DNA of 64,000 nt from Sphagnum magellanicum. Taxonomy: Eukaryota; Streptophyta; Sphagnopsida; Sphagnales; Sphagnaceae. The stretch is from positions 32,416,001-32,480,000 of the forward strand of contig CM038908.1 of the NCBI GenBank assembly GCA_021904315.1, written 5' to 3'. Below, piece by piece: positions 24,721 to 35,835 of the stretch. The stretch's first letter is position 1. Each line of letters starts with the position of its first letter. A program made the position numbers and the translations under genes. The notes below the pieces were generated by a model that saw only the letters and a program-made list of their open reading frames with translations, had not been told where the DNA came from and did not search any database.

Positions 24721-25020
24721 TTACTGAAATGAAAGAGATTATATGGAAGGAATGCAAAATCAATTATATTCTTAATGCACTTTAGGGTTCACTTGGGGGC
24801 AAAGAAAATATTGACCTAATTTGTTATTGGTTTGCATATCATTATGCATGGGAGGCCAATCTTGGGGTATGAGTCATTGAAGGAATTGTTTATGTTGTTT
24901 AAGGTCAAGAATAACATGTTTAACTGTTGGTTAGACACAAGTGGTTGTGGAATCGTTAAAGCCATGCATGATGTGGTTTTTTAAAAACTAACTATAAATA
25001 TGTTATTACAAAAATTGATG
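24721..25020 (+). pseudogene. hAT-like transposase fragment (DUF659-type), copy in B
   Basis: Matches 48831-49110 in B', where the reading is clearer. It carries the stretch equivalent to HGRP...GYESLK...WLDTSGCGI...MHD, resembling the DUF659-type region of hAT-derived transposases. Several stops and frame changes are present. The following ~610 bp of the B' copy are missing at 25020/25021. Recognition is from memory of the family pattern and is only moderate. Confidence 0.4.
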
Positions 25021-26328
25021 TATGTTTAGATGTCATTTTCACCTTGAATTGACTTGTAGATAATTTGATGTAGATTTTATGTGAGCCCTTGGCATGATAT
25101 AAATATAATATGTGGTGTGTAAAGATGCTACTATGAAGTCTTTCTTACCCCATTTAATCAAGGAAACATTTTGTGTTGCAAAAAAGACAAAAAGGGGTGT
25201 TGTGGTTCCACCACTTTTACATTCAAGGTGATTCAAGTTGTAAGCATTTTTTTTCAAATTCAACATGAGTAATAATGTTAAAGGAGTGATGTGGGAAACA
25301 AAAGACGTGAACCCATGTACTCAAAAGAAGTTGAAATCAAATCATTTTGGTCCACAAGCTTAAAGAATACCTAAAAGTTGCTAAAATAATAAGGGTGCAA
25401 GTGTTGGGTGTAATGGAAGATGAAAAAACTCTTAACAACTTATTTTTCTTGAAAAATAAACTACACTTCTAGACTTGTATGTTTGCATGTTCATCCATAA
25501 CTTTTACACCTTCATTAATTTTCATTGTCACAAAACCATTGTAGCATGGAGGAAATATACATTAAATGTCAAGCAAATTCCCAATTTCTTTTTGTAGTTA
25601 TTGTTTTATGCCTACTTTTTTATCAAGGTTGAATTGTATTTTGATGCATTTGTTTGTTTATTATAAGTTGGATGTTGCAATTTTCAAATTTTTTTGGTTA
25701 TGTGGATGTGCATTGTGGTTGAAGTTATACACAATGTACATTCCAACTTGTGTGGGTGTTTCAGATTGAAATTTGTTTGTGCTGGTGTTTATGTGGGTGT
25801 AAGACTCCTCTATTACATTGGGCAAGACCTTTTTAGGTTGGGATTCAATTCCTTGAGAGGAGATTTAAGTTTAGTTATAGAATTGAGTTTAGATTTTGAT
25901 GTTGAAAAATTTTCTATCATTAAAACTTGTAATCACTTTAAGTTACTATTGCCAATGATAAGAAAATGGAGTGTTCTTTATCACCATTATTTCAAAAACC
26001 AAAACCCATACATTGCAAATAATAAAATACCTATGAACATCAAGTGGACTAACATGATTTATAAGAAAAAAATTGGTTGCCCAAATGATTTTTAAAATTT
26101 TAAAGTAGCTTGCAACTTTCTTAATGAAATTGATCTTTTCACAAAATAGACCCCACCATTGGGACAAATAATAGCCATTTTGGCATCTTGGGTTTTTTGA
26201 GAATAAAATCTTGATGCATAGACTACATGTAAAATGCAACAAAACCAACTTTGACCAAATTCTCCATGGATGATTTGGATTGCAAACATTGATGTAGGGA
26301 ACAATAATACAATCACATATACATTTTT
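25021..26328. other. End of block B, no recognised gene
   Basis: Continues in parallel with about 49746-51037. A plus frame at 25694-26095 (133 codons) and its counterpart 50455-50799 differ by many amino-acid changes, giving no sign of protein constraint. It could be a worn tail of the hAT-like element. Confidence 0.35.
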
Positions 26329-26330
26329 AC

Positions 26331-27620
26331 TAAAGCCTTTCTCTATGTTATGCTATAATTTTGTTATGCTCTGTTTAGAAGTCTAGAAGCATACATTATT
26401 GGTTAATCACTCTTCCCTATTATGTTTTGAAACAACATAACCCCCATAGCTAACAAAGACACATTTGTATGAACGTGAAATTCCACTTGCTAGATTTGGT
26501 GATATTAGTATCAATGCTTCAATATACTTCTCTTTAATCAATTCCCAGGCCTTCTAACATTCTTCTATCCAAAGAAAAGTCTTTTTCTTTTTGGTCAGTT
26601 TAATGATAGGTGCCATAAATTGTAGCAAAGTTTTTTATAAAACATATGTAATACTATGCCATCCCATTGAATACTTGAATTTGTTGGGGATTCTTAGGTT
26701 GTGGCATATTTACAATTGCTTGTATTTTCTTTGGATCTAGTAGTTTATATTTATTGGAAACAATAAAACCCAAGATCATTCCTGAAAATACCATAAATGC
26801 ACATTTGTCTAGATTCAGATTAATGCCATATTCTTTACACTTTGAAAACATAGTCTAAGCTTCTACAAATGACTTTCCATGTCACTATACACTGTAAAGT
26901 CATCCATAAATACCTTCATAAAACTGTCCAAATATTCTCGCAATGTTTTGGTCACGGTCCTTTGATATGTCGGAGGTTCATTTTTGAATCCAAGTGACAT
27001 CACCTTCCATATGAAAGCCCCCTAGTTTGTAACAAGGTAGTCTTGTATATGTCCTTTAGAGCTATAGATATTTGATAATATCTTGAATATCCATCTAAGA
27101 AGGAATATGCCCCATACCCTGCTATTGTGTTTAGCACGTCATTCGTGAAAGGTAATGGGTATGGATCTTTCTTTGTGGTTGCATTTAGTTTTCTAAAATT
27201 TATACAAATTTTCAACTTGCCATTTTTTTCTGGGTACTACTACTATGGGAGACAACCATGTAGTTTTTTTTTATAGATTCAATGAATCTAGCTGCTAATA
27301 ACTTATCTATATCTTGTTTGACCGTTATAACATAGTTTGGATTTAATTTGTACTTGGCCTAATGTGCTGGCAATACAGTAATGTCCAACTCAATTATGTG
27401 TTGTGCTAGCTTTGGTGGAATCCCTTTCAAATCTTTGTATGTCCATGAAAAAACATCTTTGAATTCCTTTAACAACTGTTCCATTTCCAGCACCTTGCTT
27501 GTTTTTAGTTGTGCATTAACCTTCATCATTTGTGGTTTTACATCAGTTCTTAGATTGAACTTCATTGATTATTGGTCTTTAATTAACATCCATCCAGCTA
27601 TTTACAATTCATGTACTTTG
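26331..27620 (-). pseudogene. Reverse transcriptase and start of RNase H, gypsy copy A'
   Basis: From high to low coordinate: a linker piece (27565-27359, MEQLLKEFKDVFSWTYKDLK) that precedes RT in gypsy pol, then the fingers/palm part (27215-27000: INFRKLNATTKKDPYPLPF, AYSFLDGYSRYYQISIA), the FMDDFTVYSD catalytic box around 26899-26907, and the thumb side (26851-26654: KCKEYGINLNLDKCAFMVF, LGFIVSNKYKLLDPKKIQAI). Both catalytic aspartates of the DD box remain. Frameshifts separate the pieces. The region is more complete than in copy A. Confidence 0.88.
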
Positions 27621-27943
27621 ATTTTTGTTGAAGTTTCATCCATTCCAATACTCTTGGGTTGATGACTATAGTACATATCTAGATACACATTATCCTTCAG
27701 AGCTACTTTTCGTTCATATCTGTTACTAGCTATCTTCTTCTTTGTGCTCTATACTTCTGATCCTTGTTTTGAAATACTTATTTTGACATCTGTATCCATG
27801 ATCCCCACATTTGTGGTTTTCATAAATTGAATTGTTTCAAGTAAATTGATTGTTCCTATGGAGAACAATTCTAGCTCTGTAGCAAAGATGATATCTTCTT
27901 CTTCATCTATGATGCCATTTTGATAATCATAGCACAGAAACAC

Positions 27944-28618
27944 TTATGGTCTTCTTACTTCACTTCCCAAATGTTTAGTAATTGTAATTGCTTGGACTGT
28001 TGCATTCCCTTGTGTGGTAACAATGTTACTTCCCAAATCATGTGCCATTTTAACATCCCTCAACCATGGTGTCCTCAAGAACATGGAATAACTAAAATCT
28101 ACCACACTATTTTGAAGTGTAGTAAATGTATTTATGTAAGAAATGCCATGAACATATATCTCCAAATCTTTAACTAACCCTACTAGTTTTGTGGTTGTTT
28201 GATTTGCCATCTTTAGATTATATGGTGTAGGTTTAGGCTTTGGAAGTCGCACTTCAATTTCAACTATTTTGTGATAATATTAACTCCATAAACTCGATTG
28301 AACAACACATCTTCTATTGTATTCTTCCCAATTTGTACTTGGAAGACAACCATATGATCATTTATTGTTAGAGTAGTTGTCCTTATTTTTGGTACTAAAG
28401 AATCCACTTGTTTCTTTCTGATTGCTTTATTTACATTTTGAGTTTTCTCTGGTTTCAACTTTTGCCAAAGATATCTCTTTAGCTCAAGAGCTATTTTAAA
28501 CAACTTCTTAAGTTCAAAGTATATTTTGTTTCCAGCATCCGCTTACCAATGTCTAGAAAAATCTCTTTTATTGTGATTAATTTCCTTTGTGAATTCACCA
28601 CTTGGGATTTCTATGCGT
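27944..28618 (-). pseudogene. Gypsy aspartic protease, copy A'
   Basis: The N-terminal linker and catalytic part end in IEDVLFNRVYGVNIITK at about 28265, where the catalytic Asp-Gly is replaced by Asn-Arg, so this copy has lost its active site. The C-terminal half at 28252-27944 has YSMFLRTPWLRDVKMAHD. Copy A keeps Asp-Gly at the same place, so the two copies decayed independently. Confidence 0.8.
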
Positions 28619-29694
28619 CCATAGGAGTAGTATTTGGCATACCCAACCAGGTTGTGTTCCATCCCTCCATGGATGTGGATGGCCTTTCAATTTGGGTTTG
28701 TGGTTTCCAAGTTTATTGAATTGTCTCCACATTACATTGCTTCAACCACTCTTCTTTCTTTGAATCAACAACACATTTTGTTTTTCTTGGCTCTCTATCC
28801 TCGAACACCTATTCTTTAGTTACTTTACTTTTTGTGGTAAGATTAACATCCACCACATTCACATCCACAATGATTGTTTATGTCTCAACAACAGGTTGAA
28901 CCTTTGTTACTATCATAGATGAAACATTTTTTACATCTTAGCAAACTTTGGACAAGTTGTCATTTTATGTCCATTCAAACCATAGATGTGACATGCATAT
29001 GAAGATGTCTTCTTTGATTTTTGACTTGGTTGTGTTGCCTATGTGGTTGCCATTGTGGTCTACTCTTTCTTCTTTCTACATATCTCCACATTGTGATTTG
29101 TCATCCCACAATTTGTGCAATGTTTGTCAGTTTTTCATATATTACTTTGTGTTTTTTGCTAGTATTGCCTATTTAATATTCTATGGTATTAACAGTGCAC
29201 TATTTACTTCTGTAGCACTCATACCTTCTTCACACAACATTGCCACCTCCTTATGTTGTTGTAATGTTGACTGTTTCATTCTTGTCATTGCAATTCCATG
29301 GTATGATTACAAATTCATTATAAACACAATAATTAGAAAATTATCTATGGTTGGTACTTGTAAACCATGAGCTAGCTTCTAAATCCACTCATAGTAAATC
29401 TTCACCCTCTTAATCTCCTTTTGCTTCATATTCTTTAGCTCCATGTATATTTGATCATCATTCTGAGTCTTCCAATGACATTTGCAAAATGCTTGGGTAA
29501 GCTTTGAAAAAGTGTTGTCAAGAAATTTTGACATATAATTATGGCACTAATTCGATGTTATATTTCTGAATGTATAGCTAAACACATTAACGATATATTC
29601 TTTAGAGGTCTCTGCATTTGCTTTATTACATAATTGAACATTTTGACATGAACATCTAAATCGACATTTTTTTTGAAGTCACAATACTTAAAAG

Positions 29695-29857
29695 CACTAG
29701 AAAAAAAATTGTCTTTTGTAACTTGTCTTATGCAATTAAAAAATGTCGCATGCAACTATTTTGGAGTTGCATGCAGCATGTGCAGTTGTTAAATAGTTTC
29801 ATGCGACATTTTTTAGTTACATAAGACAAGTTGCAAAAGACAATTTTTCTATTAGTG
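29695..29857. mobile_element. CACTA-type MITE (163 bp) in gypsy gag
   Basis: Starts CACTAGAAAAAAAATTGTC and ends CAATTTTTCTATTAGTG, with nearly perfect terminal inverted repeats of about 66 bp. It is flanked by the 3-bp direct repeat AAG (29692-29694 and 29858-29860). CACTA ends plus a 3-bp duplication are the hallmark of the CACTA (En/Spm) superfamily. It has no coding capacity, so it would have needed a transposase from elsewhere. Confidence 0.88.
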
Positions 29858-30210
29858 AAGCTACCCTATTTGGCCTAACATAATGGTCACATCTATGAAC
29901 ATGAATTTGTGTAGTTACAACATATGGTTCTCAATATCCTCCTTTTGAATTTGTTACACCTGCATTTCTATACCTTTTAGCAACCATTAAGCTCATCAGT
30001 GGTTGATTTGCAATCTTATTGACATGAGTAGTTATTATTGGATTGGTAAACACCATATGAGGTGTCCCAACAACTCTAGTACTTACTGTTGGTAGTGCCA
30101 AACTTTGATTCAAATTCCTTGTTGCTAAAACTCCACATGATCCACTACCCAATTTTGATACAGATTTAATTACATCACAAACTTCCTTCCACCATGTATT
30201 TATGCCTTCA

Positions 30211-30400
30211 CAACACTTTAACAATGTGTTCAAGGTTAAGTGTTAGTTAAGTGTTAATAAATTATCAAGATAATGTTATTATGGCATTGTAACACAATGT
30301 TTGATCATCACAATGTGTTACAATGCAATCATGACATCATATCAATGACTATATCAACACTTAGTTAGCACTTAACCTTGAACACATTGTCAAAGTGTTG
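30211..30400. mobile_element. Palindromic fold-back MITE (~190 bp) in gypsy gag
   Basis: The arms begin CAACACTTTAACAATGTG and end CACATTGTCAAAGTGTTG, and about 50 bp pair on each side. The centre is also inverted (GCATTGTAACACAATGT / ACAATGTGTTACAATGC), so the whole element can fold into one long hairpin. The flanks are TCA and TAA, possibly a worn 3-bp TWA-type duplication of the PIF/Harbinger kind. The superfamily is therefore uncertain. Confidence 0.75.
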
Positions 30401-31143
30401 TAAAAGCACTAAACCTTATAGGGGGCAAGTTTATGATGTAGTACTCCCTTTGTGACAACATTTATGTTGGGCACAACAACTATTTCCATTCTTGTGGTTG
30501 TTATACCTGCATTAAATGATTGAATAACTTTTACTCTAGCATGTTGTTTTTGGGTTTCAACAACTGTTGCTTCTAACACTATTGGTGGAATTGTGTTGAC
30601 TCGAAATAAACATTGTTCCAGTTTGTGGTTACCCATTGGTATCCTATGTGGTTTAATATGTGGACGTGAAAACCCCTCTGGTTTTTTGTTTTTGGTTTGA
30701 ATAAATGAATGAATTTGTTGAATTTGTGGTCCCAATTGGCTTCCCAACTCCATGCTTCTAAATCTATTATAGACTACAAGAATTCTTGATTCCTATTCAT
30801 GTGGTTGATCCATTAACGATCTTGCCACATTCTATAATTCCACATGCCTAGTAATACTTGCTCTAATGTGAAAAGGCATAAAAGGACAATCCATGATTGT
30901 ATGTCCTTCTTCCTCACAAAATGCATAAGCCTTTGAAAGTAACCTAATCATTTCCGAATCCATAGATTTATGATCCCATGTTTTGATTGTGTACCTTGAT
31001 TGATCGAATTCTAGATTCCCTTGATGTGAATATGACTTTGGTACTTCACCCAACACATTCACCTGTGCCTTTGCATATTTAGACGATCTTGGGTAATTTT
31101 TCTTAATCTCTTCAAACACATCAACATTGGTGTTTTCATCCAC

Positions 31144-31879
31144 CTCCCAGTGTTCGACTGGTTCATAGTAATCTAGAAATATAGATTAATACACAAACTT
31201 AAGTTGTATACCTCTTATAACATCCCTCCCTCGGTTGGTCATCGATTTTGGACTTGAAATTTCCTGTAGTTGATTAAGTAGTAGAAAAGTCCTACTCCAA
31301 TTTAGTCTCTATGACTTTGGACCATAGATTACGGTTGAGAAGCATATTGCATCCACTCATTTAGATGAATAGTCAATTACATCTCTCCTCATTGAGATCG
31401 TCATCTAGAATGGTGCTTTTTTTGAAGACCCCTAGTCCATACGTCCCGCTGTACCATTTCTTGTGGTAAAAATGACCTATTCCTTGCAAACCTTTCTTCT
31501 ATTCTCAAAACTCATTTGTTCAACATCAGATTCTGAAAGGGGGTTTCTATAAGCCCTCCATACTCCTCTCCATTTTTGAATTTGTCTTTTGTTTGTTTTT
31601 CAATAAGTTGTTGACCTACCTTTAAGTCCAATTGTCATTATAAATTCCAAGACGCCATCCGATTCATTTTGTTTCACAAATTTTCATCTTTAGAGTATGT
31701 AGATTGCTTTGCAATCTTATGGCATCAACCACACAGACCTTTGATACTTTGTAACATACCCTTTAAAATTTTGAATTAAAAATAAACAACACTACTCATT
31801 TGAACACTCTCATTTATAGCATACGACAAATTTTGTAAAAAACCTTCCCATTATTGAAAGAAATGATAGAAAAAAAATT
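31144..31879 (-). other. Untranslated leader of gypsy copy A'
   Basis: Non-coding stretch between the PBS and the first recognisable gag codons. The part up to 31513 is shared with copy A (9188-9558). Confidence 0.5.
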
Positions 31880-31899
31880 CCCCCACACGATGGTCACCA
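31880..31899 (-). other. Primer-binding site of gypsy copy A'
   Basis: On the minus strand it reads TGGTGACCATCGTGTGGGGG, starting two bases after the LTR end. PBS sequences start TGG, complementary to tRNA CCA ends. I do not assign the tRNA species. It is not the common initiator-Met PBS. Confidence 0.6.
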
Positions 31900-31901
31900 A
31901 A

Positions 31902-32540
31902 TGGTAGAAGTGAAATTAAAGTTCCTAAAATATTTCACATTACTATAACAATAGATTTGCATTTCACATGCCTATGTTCATTATTTTTGTCTTAAATCTC
32001 AACAAACTTAACATTATAATTCATTCCAACATAAAATTCATGGTTATTACATATAGCTAGAATCTACACTTCAAAAGACATTATAAAAAAAACTCCAAAA
32101 ATATTATTACAATTCATTTCATCATAATTGAACATTATAAAAAATTCACACAAAAGATGAACATAAAATTCACTATAGAAGTTTGTGATTCTTTGTATTA
32201 TTGAAAACATGAATCCAAATTATAGCGTAATCCCATGTTTTGTTGAAGAAAATCCCCCAAACAACACTTAAAATTTGTGTTATATCAAAACATAGTCTAT
32301 GGTTTTTTATTGCAAGTACCTCCAACTTTTCCTATTTTTATAAAAAAACATTCCTTGTTTCATCTTCTTTTTCTCCCCCTTGTTCTCTAAAACTTTCCCC
32401 CTTTTGAACCATCCCAACTCACATCATTATGATCTAAAACAACAATAATTCAAAATTCAAATTAATGAAGTTCCTTAATTAATTCGTATCTTAACTTTTT
32501 TATTCATCCCGAATCACATACTTAATTTACCCCTTTAACA
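31902..32540 (-). repeat. 5' LTR of gypsy copy A' (639 bp)
   Basis: Plus-strand ends are TGGTAG and TTAACA, giving TG...CA on either strand. The last ~436 bp match the partial LTR at 1-436. The inner end is set by the PBS and the outer end by loss of similarity with copy A, where the purine tract follows. Confidence 0.82.
32332..32342 (-). promoter_or_regulatory. Possible TATA box of gypsy LTR
   Basis: TATAAAAATAG on the minus strand, about 200 bp into the LTR. In copy A the matching site (near 231-241) has an altered base, so its promoter would be weaker. Confidence 0.35.
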
Positions 32541-34944
32541 ACAAACTTTCGTATTGATTTTCATATTCATGTTGTTGTGGGAATTTTCTATAGTATAAAA
32601 AATATAATAAATGAATTGTAATTTTGTTCTAAATTTTTTATGTTGTATTTTTAAGTGTAGATTTTGGTTATATGAAATAACCATGAATATGGTGTTCTAA
32701 TGAAGTATGGAGGTAGCTGTGTTTGGAGTCAAGGCAGGAATTATGAATGTGTGTGATGCACCCCAAATTCCTTGATACATTCAATTACGCGTCCAAAGGT
32801 GAAAATAATGGAAGGGTTAGGAATTGGGGTACGCTTTTGGCTTGCAGCATTTTTGGGGTAAAGGGGCATGCTGGAGCTTCAAAATGGGGATTAGGAAAAG
32901 TGACAAGCATGTCAATCATTCACATGGACCTACACAAACCAAACAACAAGTTGGTTGGTGTGTAGTTTGAGCATTTTTGGTGCACTGATGAATCGCAAGC
33001 AAACATGGATTCATAAGACTCACCATGGCCTAGACTTGGGGGAAGCCACCACCTTCGCACTTATAGTATTCTTTGTGCATGGCCAAGGGGCTTGCACCCA
33101 AATGTCATTCTGTCCCAAGATTCCCAAGTTGGGAGTCTCGAAATTTCCTAAATCAAAACTTCTAAAACTTTGGAAGCCCATAACTTCTTGTGCAGACCTT
33201 GGATTGAGGTGAGAGTTAAAGCAAAATTATAATCCTCGTCAAGATCTTTCCAACTATATGTGGCACGCTACCTGCACACTACCTACACGCTACTTGCACG
33301 TAAGTAAATCGAGAAGATTTTTTACTTTTAATGGTTGGGAATCAAATTGACAATTTAACTCCAAACTTTTCTTTTGGTCATAACTTATGTTTTAAATACC
33401 CAAATGGGTCATGTGAGCCCATTTTAGACATCTATGTTTCAAGATCTTTCCAATGGTATAAATAACTTTTCAATGCAATGAATTTTGACGCCTTAAAATC
33501 GCCCTTTAAAAATTTGGGAGTAGCGCGATTCCAATTCCCAAAATGGGAGCTCACTTGGGAGTATGGGGGGTTCCCTCACACTCTCCTACACTTTTGGGAA
33601 CATGAAATGTGACTCCCAAGCTTCACTATTGGCCCACATTTTTATAAGTCCTTGCCTTAGTCGTGAGCCTAAGGCGAAGGTTGCAATAATGTGCATATTG
33701 TATTGCAAATATGTTATAGTAATGTGGAGTATTTCTACAAGAATTAAATCCACATCTACTAAGTTATTATTTATTTTTTTATTCTAAATTTGAATTTGTT
33801 TTATCTTTTTTTTGGTTCTATTTTATAATTCATTACTTGCTTGAACTTTTATCTTGTTTCTTGAAAGCTTCAAACACCATAGCCAAATTTTGTTTTTGTG
33901 TTGTTTTGAAATGTGCACAATTTGAATTATTGTTTTGATATTGAATGCTAGCAAATCTGATTGAGTATATTTTGTTAATATAAAGTTTGTTGATTATAAT
34001 AAGATCAAATTTGTAATGAAACAAAGATTACAAGTTTAGTATTTACCATACTTTATATATTGTGAGTTTTTCATTTGTTATTGTGGCGTTTCATTGTTAT
34101 GTTTGCAAGTGTGAAATGTTAATGGGTTTTCAATGCTCAATATTATATTCATGAAAGGCTATTGAATTACCCATTTTGTGTTGGATAGTTCATATTTGCA
34201 TTTCACATGCATTGTTTCACACTTGTAACACTATGAACATTTCACTTGAAACAAAAGAAACAATAATGTAAAACCATTTGTCTTAATTAGAAAATACATT
34301 TCTAAAACCAATGTAAACTTTGGGCTTGTCAAACAATGAATTGCAATAGACTAGGCACCAATATGTTTTTAATATTAGACAACGCTAGAAAATTAGTTTT
34401 TAAATAATGGGTCAACTTTAATTAGAAAACCATGCTAGAGGCATTAACTACCTTACATACCATTTTATGATCTACAAAAATTCTAGATCAATTATCTCTA
34501 GATCAAAATGAGGCTTGGGCATCTAAAAGATGAAGGGAAAGTAGTTATGGTTAACCAAGGGAGCTTGCAAATGTATTGTTGGAAAGCCTTCAATTTTATA
34601 TATGTTTGATTAAGACCAAACATAAAAAAACAAAGCACAAGGATAAGGATTCATGACCAAAAAGGTATTTAGTAACATAGTGATATAATCTTAAAACCTT
34701 TATTTACAAGGAATGAAAAAATGGGGAGGTTGTACTTGGGATCAAAATGGATGGTGTAATATAAAATATATACCCTCAACTTGAAGTAATTTGGGGGGGG
34801 GGGAGAGGACCTCTCCCAAATGGTTAGGACTATACTTCAAAAGGAAACCCACCGAGTTCCAACAAGTGTGATGGAAAATTCAGCAATTTCACACACTTAA
34901 TTTGAGCAAGTTGTTTTTACACAAGCTTCAAAGTCTACCTTGGA
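32541..34944. other. Region C, no recognised gene
   Basis: Moderately AT-rich unique sequence, absent from other parts of the window. It contains a short array of CACGCTAC/CACACTAC-type units at about 33265-33302, two CAAGATCTTTCCAA phrases (near 33240 and 33439), a small inverted repeat (CAAGTGTGAAA near 34109, TTTCACACTTG near 34214) and an 11-G run at 34793-34803. Open frames are short. Confidence 0.4.
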
Positions 34945-35216
34945 GTCTAATAAATGGGAAAAGAACTTGCACAACCTTGGGAGTTAATGTGTCCATGAAT
35001 TTTAGGTTTAGATTTAAGGTTTACATTTTAGGATTTAGTATTCCTACAAGTCTTTTGTATAGATTACATTTTCCCCAAAAGTCTAATAAATGGGAAAAGA
35101 ACTTGCACGACGTTGGGAGTTAATGTGTCCATGAATTTTAGGTTTAGATTTAAGGTTTACATTTAAGATTTAGTATTCCTACAAGTCTTTTGTATAGATT
35201 ACATTTTTCCCAAAAC
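34945..35216 (+). repeat. Tandem duplication, two units of 136 bp
   Basis: Units begin GTCTAATAAATGGGAAAAG at 34945 and 35081 and stay nearly identical to about 35216. The few differences (for example ACAACCTT against ACGACGTT) suggest a fairly recent local duplication. Confidence 0.85.

Positions 35217-35835
<619 letters not shown>

Larger units (their letters stand above)
9559..26328 (+). repeat. Large duplicated block, copy B (16.8 kb)
   Basis: Aligns in the same orientation with 35897-51037 over its whole length. The left edge is GTTGTTGTCTTCTCC at 9559 and 35897, and the right edge is ACATTTTT at ~26328 and ~51037. Both flanks differ between copies. Insertions present only in B are 11999-12685, about 14601-15222 and 18757-19516. 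B lacks about 610 bp of hAT-like sequence found in B' (49135-49745). By eye the first 2 kb differ at only one to three bases per hundred, and the parts from about 16 kb on at nearer six to ten per hundred. I found no terminal repeats or target-site duplication marking the block as one transposon. Confidence 0.9.
28620..31143 (-). pseudogene. Gag polyprotein, gypsy copy A' (decayed, two insertions)
   Basis: The N-terminal part starts with MDENTNVDVFEEIKK at 31143 and has a knuckle-like motif YAFCEEEGHTIMDCPF near 30920-30870, with the first Cys changed to Tyr. It continues through Pro/Thr/Val-rich linkers (30753-30409 and 30233-29931). A capsid-type retrotransposon gag domain follows at about 29690-29220 (VKMFNYVIK, FSKLTQAFCK, QIYMELKNMKQKE). 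A second zinc knuckle lies near 28960-29005 (CHIYGLNGHKMTTC, second Cys changed to Tyr). Fold-back elements interrupt it at 29695-29857 and 30211-30400. Several frame changes and stops are present. Two separate knuckle-like motifs in one gag are unusual. Confidence 0.75.
26331..32540 (-). mobile_element. Ty3/gypsy LTR retrotransposon, 3'-truncated copy (A')
   Basis: Same family as 1-9558. On the minus strand it runs from a complete 5' LTR (32540-31902) through PBS, leader, gag, protease and RT into the start of RNase H, then stops at 26331, the point matching 6161 of copy A. Integrase, the coiled-coil ORF, purine tract and 3' LTR are missing. Two fold-back elements lie inside gag. Stops are common. 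No target-site duplication can be tested because the other end is lost. Confidence 0.9.

Noticed and set aside
25694-26095. 133-codon ORF with a counterpart at 50455-50799
   Set aside because: The two versions differ by many amino-acid changes with no sign of constraint, and no domain is recognised.
9559-26328. Block B as a Helitron
   Set aside because: No clear TC start, CTRR end with a hairpin, or Rep/helicase remnant was found; the ACTAA near 26333 is better explained as the gypsy junction.
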